Origin: Anaeromyces robustus
Taxonomy: Eukaryota; Neocallimastigomycota; Neocallimastigomycetes; Neocallimastigales; Neocallimastigaceae
Direction of reading: 5' to 3'
Assembly (NCBI GenBank): GCA_002104895.1
Contig: MCFG01000368.1
Coordinates: 40,001-67,863, forward strand
DNA: 27,863 bases
The notes below the pieces were generated by a model. It was not told where the DNA came from and made no database searches. It saw only the letters and a program-made list of their open reading frames with translations. This document shows, piece by piece, positions 20,779 to 27,863 of this stretch (within the stretch, counting starts at the first letter, position 1; the number at the start of each line of letters is the position of its first letter). A program made the position numbers and the translations under genes.

Positions 20779-23337
20779 ATGAAATCATATATTTTTATTT
20801 TATTAATTATACTATTGAATAGTGTATATGCAAAACATTATTCTTATAGTTCAACATTTTATGGATGTCCAGATGAATGTGAAACTCAAGAAGATCCAAA
20901 ATGTGAAAATGGTATACCTAGTAATAATCTTTTCATAGCTATGGTAAATAAGATAAAATAAAACTAATAAATTATTAAAATAGAAAATTTATAATTATAA
21001 ATATATTAATATTATCTTCTTTTTTTATCTTTCTCTTAACATCATTTTTCCTATATATTATATATATATACATATTTAGCATCCAAATTATTTCAAAGAA
21101 AAAGAAAATGGTAATTACAAATATTGTGATAAATATGCTATTGTAATGCCTCTTAATTATGATAAAGCAGTTGGTTCATATAAGATTGGTAAGTATTATA
21201 ATAATAATGATTTTGTAATCTTTAATATATATATATATTAATATTAATATTAACTTTATATTCTTATTGTATTTTATTTCTTTTCATTTCTTTTTTTTTC
21301 AATCATTTTATATATATATTATATAATATAAACAAAATTATATTAAAAAATAAAAAAAATATATATATTAATTAAAAAAAAAAAAAAAAAATAGTCAAAG
21401 GAAAAGTTATTGATCAATGTGGTTCATGTGGGGAAACTCAAATTGATTTAAGTCAAACCGCTTTTGAAAAATTAGCTAAAAAATCAACAGGTGTTCTTCA
21501 AATTGTATGGACTATTATTTCAGATAGTGGAAAAATTTATGTAAATAATAAATATGATAGTGATGAATTAAGTAATCTTTCTAAAAAAACAGGAATTAGT
21601 AAAAGTGAAATTTTAGAAAGCTATAATGAAGTTGCTATATATATGGCTACTAATAATATTAATTATATTAAAGAATGGCCATGGGAATATCTTAAAAATA
21701 ATAATATTGGTAGTAGTAATAATAAAAAGAAAACTACCACTACTTCTTCTTCTTCAACTAAAAAATCATCTACTACTACATCTAAAAAGACAACTACCAC
21801 TACTTCTTCTTCTTCAACTAAAAAATCATCTACTACTACATCTAAAAAGACAACTACCACTACTTCTTCTTCTTCAACTAAAAAATCATCTACTACTACA
21901 TCTAAAAAGACAACTACCACTACAACCAAAAAGACAACAACAACTACTACTACTACTACCACTACAACCAAAAAGACAACAACAACAACAACTACTACTA
22001 CTACTACTACTACTACTACCACAACTAGAAAACCAACTACCACTACAACTACAACAACAACTACTACTACTAGAAAACCAACTACCACAACCACTACTAC
22101 TACTACCACAACAACTACTACTTCTACTAGAAAACCAACTACCACTACCACTACTACTACTACCACAACAACTACTACTACTTCTACTAGAAAACCAACT
22201 ACTACTACTACCACTACTACCACAACTACTACTACTTCTACTAGAAAACTAACTACCACTACTACCACTACTTCAACAACAACAACAACTACTACTACTA
22301 CTACATCTTCATCTAGACCAACTACTACTACAACTTCCAAAGTACCACCAATATTAAAAAGTACTAAAGTTCCAACAGATACCTACACATCTTCTACTAG
22401 AACTATTAATAATATTGAAACTATTACTCCTGAAGAAAATGAAAAAATTGATGAAATTGAAGAAATTGAATGGAATAATGAAAAAATTGATGTTAATAAA
22501 GTAGCTAATGATAAACCAAAATATTCTACTGCTAAAATTACCTCTCAAAGAAAATCACCTCTTACTTCATCTGAAATAGAAATAACATCAACTACTACTA
22601 CTCATCGTACTCATCATCATACTACTACTATTACTACCACTCGTACAACTACTCACACTAAATATACAACATATAATAATGATAATAATAATAATAATAG
22701 TAGTACTAGTACTACTACTAGTATTATTATTACAACTTATAATTCAAAACCAACTAATGATGATTATTCATCATCAAATCGTGAAAAATCAAATAAAGGT
22801 TCTAATTCAAATGAAAATTTGAGTATTAATACTGTTGAAAAACCAACTTCAAAAACAACAAGTCTTGCTACTCTTTCACATATTCCAACACCATCAAATA
22901 CTGAAAACAATCAAAATAATGATAATAATACTAATAATAATGACAACACTAATATTAATAATGATAATGATAATAATAATAATGATAATGATAATTCAAT
23001 TTATCAACAAACAAATAATAATAATAATAATAATAATGATAACAATTATTCTACTTCAAGAGAAGGAAATCAAAATTCTAATTCTTATGCCAAATCAGAA
23101 ACTATAAAATCAGCATTTGATGAAGGAAATGATTCTAATACTACACAATCTACAATTCCAGTAGTTGTAGGAGGACTTTTTGCTGCTGGTGTAGGTATAT
23201 TTGCTTTTGTTAAAAGAACTCAAGTTTCAAATATTACTAATCGTGTTGCTACTGGTGTAACTCGTTCATTAACTAGAAGAAGAACTCAACGTACACCTTA
23301 TAGAAGTTCACCAGTTAGACATACTCATGAAATTTAA
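20779..23337 (+). CDS. RlpA/expansin-like double-psi beta-barrel protein with Thr-rich linker and membrane anchor
   Basis: There are three exons: 20779-20943, 21080-21188 and 21395-23337. The GT-AG introns are 136 bp (phase 0) and 206 bp (phase 1). The product is 738 residues. Residues 1-18 are a signal peptide (cut near VYA|KHY). Residues 20-135 form a double-psi beta-barrel of the RlpA/barwin/expansin type: STFYGC, GIPSNN, CDKYAIV, then VIDQCGSCGETQIDLS with a candidate catalytic-site Asp at 109, then LQIVW. No expansin-type C-terminal CBM63 follows, only about 65 residues ending WPWEYL. Residues about 205-400 are Thr-rich with Lys/Arg-Pro spacers, probably heavily O-glycosylated. An Asp/Asn-rich region follows, then a transmembrane helix at about 679-696 and an Arg-rich tail of about 42 residues. 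The fold suggests loosening or remodelling of polysaccharide (plant wall or the cell's own wall), held at the surface on a long stalk. Enzyme activity cannot be assumed. Confidence 0.87.
21732..21911 (+). repeat. 60-bp tandem repeat inside the Thr-rich linker, three copies
   Basis: Three copies of a 60-bp unit encode a 20-residue block (TTTTSSSSTKKSSTTTSKKT). They are essentially identical at the DNA level, including synonymous sites, so the expansion is recent or kept uniform by slippage or conversion. It merges into ACT/ACA/ACC codon runs up to about 22340. Confidence 0.93.
22915..23045 (+). repeat. AAT/GAT codon repeat (Asn/Asp-rich region)
   Basis: Imperfect AAT and GAT codon runs lie within the third exon of the beta-barrel gene and encode a low-complexity Asn/Asp segment between the Thr-rich linker and the membrane anchor. 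Confidence 0.85.
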
Positions 23338-24176
23338 ATTTATTTAAATTTTTTTTTCACTTTTTTTTTTTTTTTTATAATTTCTTTTTTACTTTAAGTA
23401 TATTTTCTATATTTTTTATTAAATACTTTAAAAATATATATATTAAAACAATATATAAAAAAATTTTTTAATTGTTATCTATTAAAAAAAAAAAAAAAGG
23501 AAAAAAAAATGTACATATTATTATCTGAATATATTACAATTATATTTTTATTATAAAATTATAAAAAAAAATAAAAATAAAAAATAATAAAAAAAAATTA
23601 AAATAAAAAAAAAAATCAAATCTATCATATTTTTTATTAAATTTTTTTTATAATTAATATTTAATATATAGATATTTAATTATTTAATATTTATTAATAT
23701 ACTAATTTATTAGTTTATATATATATATAAAATATAATTACTTTTCTTTTTTTCTTGATTTAATAGAAAAAATAAATTTTATTTTATATACTTTTTTTTT
23801 TTTTTTCTATAAAAAATATTAATATAAAATAAATAAAAAAAATAAATGAACAAAAATAAGTAAATTAAATAATATAACATATTAAGGATAAGAAATTAAC
23901 TTAAAATTTAATTTATTATAAGTTGAAGAATAATAACCTTTTTGAAAAATAATAATATCGAAACATTGTAAAAAAAAAAATTAGAGAAAATTTATTTTTA
24001 ATAAATATTAAACATTTAAAAAAAAAAAAAAGATAATAATAATCATAAAAAAAAAATACAGAAATTAAAAAAAAATCAATTAATCATAATTATCAATTCA
24101 ATACTATTAAAAAATATATATTTATAATAAATAATATACACTATTTCAAAAAATAAAATAAAAAGAAAGTATTTGG

Positions 24177-24229
<53 letters not shown>

Positions 24230-24707
24230 TTTATTATATTTTTTTTATTATTAAATATCTTAATAATTATATATTCTTATTTTTATAATGAAAAAAATAA
24301 GAACTTTATAATTATTAAATATAGTTTAATCTTGATATATATATATATATATTTTTAAAAGAAAAAAGAAAAATTTTTTTTTAGTTAAGTCATCTTATGT
24401 TTCCAAAATTATTAAAATTGGATATATATAAAATATTATTATTATAAATTTGTATTTCTTTAGAATATCTTGATGTTTATCGTACTATGTAATTTATTAA
24501 GTTTAAAACAGTATTAAAAAAAAAAAAAATAAATATAAATGCATGAATTATTATGCATAAATTTATTTTTTTATAAATAAAAAAACTGTCAATACTATTA
24601 AAATATTAAAATAATAAATATAATAATAATAATAATAATAATCATATTAAATAGTATTATTGTTATTATTATATTTCATTATTGTTATTATTATATTTCA
24701 TTATTGA

Positions 24708-24790
<83 letters not shown>

Positions 24791-24794
24791 GCAA

Positions 24795-24829
<35 letters not shown>

Positions 24830-25180
24830 AAAGTAGTAAAAGTAGTAGCATTTATTATTATTATTACTATTATTATTATTTATATAAAATTATAGTATTA
24901 TTATTAATATTATAATTCATTTTAAACTTTGTATAAGTTCTAAAATTAATATAATAAAAAATATATAAATAATTTATTTCCATAAACTATTTAACCTGAA
25001 TAATATATATAGTTATAGAAATTTTTTTTAAAATAAAATTAATTTTTTTATTTAAAATAATTTAAAATAATTTAAAATTAACATATGCGAAATATAGAAT
25101 TACATATAAATAAAGAATATATAATGCATAAAACAAAAAAATAAATAAAAATAGTAGTAAAAAATACTGAAAAGATATAT
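23338..25180. other. A/T-rich spacer without a supportable gene
   Basis: After the stop codon come T runs that probably include the 3' UTR, then A/T homopolymers, a TA run at 24195-24220, a short hairpin with ATGCAT arms at about 24538-24557, and a compound microsatellite. The Leu-, Ile- and Val-string open frames near 24.7 kb come only from the trinucleotide repeats. Confidence 0.6.
24662..24850. repeat. Compound microsatellite: 22-bp duplication, TTA run, TAG run
   Basis: GTTATTATTATATTTCATTATT is tandemly duplicated (24662-24683 and 24684-24705). A pure TAT/TTA run of about 27 units follows (24708-24790), then a TAG/GTA run of about 11 units from 24795 with an imperfect tail to about 24849. 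Confidence 0.93.
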
Positions 25181-25181
25181 T

Positions 25182-25470
25182 TACAATTGGCCTAATAACA
25201 GTAAGAAAATGCGACAGACCCATAACAACCCGGAACAAGAGGAGACTATGGATGAACCTTTGAAAAGTAGTTCATACCATTGTCTCTGTTCCCCAATACT
25301 ATTTAGTTTTTTCAAATAAATAACACCTATATCAAGGAAAAACATTAATCATCAAGTAATATATATTATCTTCATAATCTTCATCCTAGTCCATAGATAT
25401 TTCCATTTTTTATTAACAAAATTGCAGTCTTAGTTAAATACTAAGACAATAGATATTTCCATTGATTTAT
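25182..25470. other. G+C-richer patch of unknown origin next to the LINE copies
   Basis: Base composition jumps here, especially at 25205-25300, which contains CCCGGAACAAGAGGAGACTA. A short open frame of 36 codons plus stop starts at 25209 on the plus strand, and the minus strand is also open for about 38 codons. I recognise neither product. The patch may be the worn end of another mobile element or a gene fragment. It includes a 15-bp direct repeat and a perfect hairpin, listed separately. Confidence 0.5.
25393..25463. repeat. 15-bp direct repeats bracketing a small hairpin
   Basis: ATAGATATTTCCATT occurs at 25393-25407 and 25449-25463. Between them GTCTTAG (25427-25433) and CTAAGAC (25441-25447) form a perfect 7-bp stem with a 7-base loop. 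The second direct repeat lies 8 bases before the poly-T that marks the 3' end of the left LINE copy. Confidence 0.8.
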
Positions 25471-25471
25471 C

Positions 25472-26807
25472 TTTTTTTTTTAAAAAACATACAATATGTA
25501 CATCATCTTTATTGAGCAAAAAAAAAAAAAAAAAAAAAAGAATGAAAAGAATGAAAACAAAAAAAACTAAATATTAATAATAATAATAATAATAATGATG
25601 AATCTAATCAAAGAGTCAAGCACTGAATATAGAGATTTATTGAGCTTTATTGAGTTTTAATATTAATATACATGAATCTTAAAAAAAACACATAATGAAA
25701 AAATGATACTAAAAAAATAAAAAACCAGTAAAATATTATAGATAATAATAAAAAATACTGGAGGAAAAAAAAGTAGTATAATAATATTTAAAAACAATAA
25801 ATCCATAAAAGCCCCTTAATTCTAAATATAGAATTAAAGTAAAATTGATCTATCCTATTCCACTTGGGTCGGAAATAAGATCGGGCATTTGCCCTACTAG
25901 GCTGTCCTACTGTGTTATCAGCATTGACGTTCCTGGAGAGGTTGGTTTTAAATTTATTGAACAATATATGTTGTCTTTTACAGACAACAGGCATGATATT
26001 CATTCAATAGAGCCGCAGATCGTAACAAGAATGGGGATTTTGAATAAGTACCAGATTCAGTCTGACACTTAAACAAACATTCCTATTCCTTTTTGTATGG
26101 ACTATTGTTAATTCTATCACTAAAACTATAATCCCTTCCAATTAAAAAAATATAAATACTATACCTATTAACTATTTTTTTATTACCTAATATATCTATA
26201 TTACTTAAACTATTAATCCTCATATTATTACTACTTTTATAACCCTTAACAATATTATTAATTCTATTATCCATATTAGGGTTATTACTGGTCCTAACTA
26301 AACTATTAAAAAGACTATCTAAAAAATAAAAAAAATTTCTATCTAGATCAGAGAAGTGATCAATACGAAGCTTTTTAAATAAGAAACAATTTATTAACCA
26401 ATGATCAATTCTCTGATAACTCTCATAATGGAAACAACATGAACAACAATTAGGACAAGAATTATTAATCATTTTTGCAGCTTTAGCAACAGATCAGAGA
26501 AGTGATAAATACATAATGCAGTTGGAGTCCTTCCACTTATTAAAACATCTAACTTGAGCTAAAGCACACTTACCAGAAAGTGGAGGAATCTTCTCTAAGA
26601 ATAAATTCCGATTTTTCATGTCTAACAGCTAAGTAATTTCTTGATTTTTCAAAACTATTCATTTTTTAAGTTTTAGCTTTAATCAATTTATCACTTGTTC
26701 ATGTCTCTGTCCCAATAGAATTCTATAATTTCTTTGTGTAGAACTCTTTCTGTCCCATGTCTATGTCCATTTTCTTGTTGTAGAAACATTATTGACTAAC
26801 TTTGAGA
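25472..26807 (-). mobile_element. LINE (non-LTR retrotransposon) copy 1, 3' part, broken
   Basis: It is read on the minus strand. The element ends in a poly-A tail (T run at 25472-25481) preceded by an AATAAA signal (reverse complement at 25508-25513). The body is highly similar to the right-hand copy. Coding sequence for the C-terminal end of a reverse-transcriptase ORF is visible at 26472-26083: CPNCCSCC followed by DHWLINC, a Cys-His knuckle like those near the C-terminus of many LINE ORF2 proteins. Compared with copy 2 it has an early stop (TAG for a Trp codon after YKKE, about 26083-26085), further indels downstream and upstream, a 128-bp insertion in the 3' UTR, and a replaced segment at about 26491-26630. 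It continues without a gap to the poly-T of copy 2, so it is either 5'-truncated there or interrupted by copy 2. Confidence 0.8.
25517..25644. repeat. 128-bp insertion in LINE copy 1 flanked by 10-bp direct repeats
   Basis: CTTTATTGAG lies at 25507-25516 and 25645-25654. The sequence between them (an A run, GAATGAAAA repeats, a TAA run, then AAAGAGTCAAGCACTGAATA) is absent from the same place in copy 2, where the flanks are continuous. The repeat contains the element's AATAAA signal on the minus strand. Confidence 0.75.
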
Positions 26808-26832
26808 TTTTTTTTTTTTTTTTTTTTTTTTT
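26808..26832 (-). other. Poly-A tail of LINE copy 2 (25 T on plus strand)
   Basis: An unbroken run of 25 T separates the two LINE copies. Its length against 10 T for copy 1 suggests copy 2 is the younger insertion, with the caution that A/T runs here are unstable. Confidence 0.75.
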
Positions 26833-26856
26833 ATGGCACACAATTTGTACGTCAAC

Positions 26857-26862
26857 TTTATT
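26857..26862 (-). promoter_or_regulatory. Polyadenylation signal AATAAA of LINE copy 2
   Basis: AATAAA on the minus strand lies 24 bases before the 25-base poly-A tail. This is the expected spacing for a 3'-processed transcript and supports the element's 3' end. Confidence 0.7.
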
Positions 26863-27058
26863 GAATTTAAATATTAAAATACATGAATCATAAAAAAACA
26901 CATAATGAAAAAAAATGATACTAAAAAAAATAAAAACCAGTAATATATTATAGATAATAGTAAATAATACTGGAGGAAAAAAAGTAGTATAATAATATTT
27001 AAAAACAATAAATCCATACAGCCCTTAATTCTAAATATAGAATTAAAGTAAAATTGAT

Positions 27059-27863
27059 CTATCCTATTCCACTAGGGTCGGAAATAGGATCGGCATTTGC
27101 CCTACTAGGCTGTCCTACTGTGTTATCAGCATTGACGTTCCTGGAGAGGTTGGTTTTAAATTTATTGAACAATATATGTTGTCTTTTACAGACAACAGGC
27201 ATGATATCATTCAATAGAGCCGCAGATCGCAACAAGAATGGGGATTTTGAATAAGTACCAGATTCAGTCTGACACTTAAACAAACATTCCCATTCCATTT
27301 TGTATGGACTATTGTTAATTCTATCACTAAAACCATAATCCCTTCCACCAATTAAAAAAATATAAATACTGTACCTATTAACTATTTTTTTATTACCTAA
27401 TATATCTATATTACTAATACTATTAAACCTCATATTATTACTATTTTTATAACCCTTAACAATACTATTAATTCTATTATCTACATTAGGGTTATTACTG
27501 ATCCTAACTAAACTATTAAAAAGACTATCTAAAAAATAAAAAAAATTTCTATCTAGATCAGAGAAGTGATCAATACGAAGATTTTTAAATAAGAAACAAT
27601 TTATAAACCAATGATCAACTCTCTGATAACTGTCACAATGGAAACAACATGAACAACAATTAGGACAAGAATTATTAATCATTTTTGCAGCTTTAGCAAC
27701 TCTAGCATCGATTTTATATCCACATCTTGCCCTAAGTATCCACCTAAAACCTTTGCTATATTCAGGATATTCTAGATTAAGTTTTAAGTAACTTCTTGAT
27801 TCTTCAAATTTGTACATTTTATAAGTTTTAGCTTTAATTGATTTATCACTGTTCATGTCTTCT
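27059..27863 (-). CDS. LINE reverse-transcriptase ORF, C-terminal end (partial)
   Basis: There is an open frame of 268 complete codons plus the stop at 27059-27061, open at the window edge; the Met at 27856 is internal and need not be a start. From the N-terminal side it reads SRSYLKLNLEYPEYSKGFRW and ARCGYKIDARVAKAAKM, then CPNCCSCCFHC and DHWFINC (a CxxC...H...C knuckle), then an Asn-rich region with no fold I can name, ending DPSGIG. The helix before the knuckle and the knuckle itself match the usual C-terminal layout of LINE polymerases that follow the fingers/palm domains. The reverse-transcriptase core itself is not in the window, so clade (Tad, I or Jockey-like) cannot be settled. Confidence 0.75.
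   Translation of the reverse strand, partial: EDMNSDKSIKAKTYKMYKFEESRSYLKLNLEYPEYSKGFRWILRARCGYKIDARVAKAAKMINNSCPNCCSCCFHCDSYQRVDHWFINCFLFKNLRIDHFSDLDRNFFYFLDSLFNSLVRISNNPNVDNRINSIVKGYKNSNNMRFNSISNIDILGNKKIVNRYSIYIFLIGGRDYGFSDRINNSPYKMEWECLFKCQTESGTYSKSPFLLRSAALLNDIMPVVCKRQHILFNKFKTNLSRNVNADNTVGQPSRANADPISDPSGIG

Larger units (their letters stand above)
26808..27863 (-). mobile_element. LINE (non-LTR retrotransposon) copy 2, 3' part, runs off the window
   Basis: A 25-base poly-A tail (T run at 26808-26832) marks its 3' end, with an AATAAA signal 24 bases before the tail (reverse complement at 26857-26862) and a 3' UTR of about 225 bp up to the stop codon. The 5' part lies beyond the window. 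It is the better-preserved of the two copies and lies head-to-tail with copy 1. No long terminal repeats are seen; the poly-A tail and Cys-His C-terminus point to a LINE. Confidence 0.83.

Noticed and set aside
21626-22252. 208-codon Leu/Gln/Pro-rich plus-strand frame
   Set aside because: It is the shifted frame of the same Thr-rich repeat inside the real third exon.
21663-22340. 225-codon Val-rich minus-strand frame
   Set aside because: It is the antisense shadow of the ACT/ACA/ACC codon runs in the Thr-rich linker.
24669-24915. Overlapping poly-Leu, poly-Ile and poly-Ser frames
   Set aside because: They are made only by the TTA and TAG microsatellites.
25845-26072. 75-codon plus-strand frame (and its partner at 27054-27254)
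   Set aside because: They are antisense to the LINE reverse-transcriptase C-terminal coding region; the minus strand has the knuckle motif, poly-A signal and tail.
1-27863. Dictyostelid origin
   Set aside because: A+T content and Asn/Thr repeats fit, but 8-kb empty spacers, 200-bp introns and an Agd3-like gene fit gut fungi better; not fully excluded.

Overview
The window looks like a nuclear contig from an anaerobic gut fungus (Neocallimastigomycota: Neocallimastix, Piromyces, Anaeromyces and kin). The evidence is extreme A+T richness, with intergenic DNA made almost wholly of A/T runs and microsatellites. Coding islands are sharply delimited and some carry small GT-AG introns (136-243 bp). 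Spacers are long (8.5 kb in one case), and the proteins have Thr-rich and Asn-rich linkers. Dictyostelids share the base composition, but the long spacers and the fungal-type Agd3-like gene argue against them. The assignment is inference.

Layout. (1) Positions 1-7745, minus strand: a tandem array of CAP/SCP (PR-1-like) genes. The leftmost gene (1-1298, open at the window edge and lacking a visible first exon) encodes two CAP domains in series. Three single-domain genes of 206 residues follow (2148-2987, 4173-5036, 6045-6895). Each lies in a ~1.85-2.0 kb tandemly duplicated unit that includes its flanks. (2) 10114-12312, minus: an intronless 732-residue protein with a signal peptide, a polysaccharide-deacetylase-type metal site and a C-terminal membrane anchor, best matched to the fungal Agd3 (CE18/CBM87) family. 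(3) 12313-20778: about 8.5 kb with no gene I can support, holding simple repeats and a few foldback structures. (4) 20779-23337, plus, three exons: a 738-residue secreted double-psi beta-barrel (RlpA/expansin-like) protein with a ~200-residue Thr-rich linker, an Asn-rich stretch, a transmembrane segment and an Arg-rich tail. (5) 23338-25180: gene-free A/T DNA with a large compound microsatellite. (6) 25182-27863: a G+C-richer patch of unknown origin, then two head-to-tail minus-strand copies of one LINE (3' parts only, poly-A tails as poly-T on the plus strand).

All five host genes encode proteins predicted to enter the secretory pathway (the two-domain CAP gene by homology only, because its signal exon is not seen). 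The three complete CAP proteins end in a hydrophobic tail that could be a GPI signal, and the other two have transmembrane anchors. I read the window as a set of cell-surface or wall-facing proteins in a repeat-rich region. The sequence shows nothing that makes them one pathway. I see no clear tRNA, rRNA, CRISPR or prokaryotic-type system. The strongest unusual signals are the two-CAP gene with a degenerate second domain, the mosaic pattern among the CAP copies, the anchored Agd3-like enzyme, and the rearranged LINE copy.
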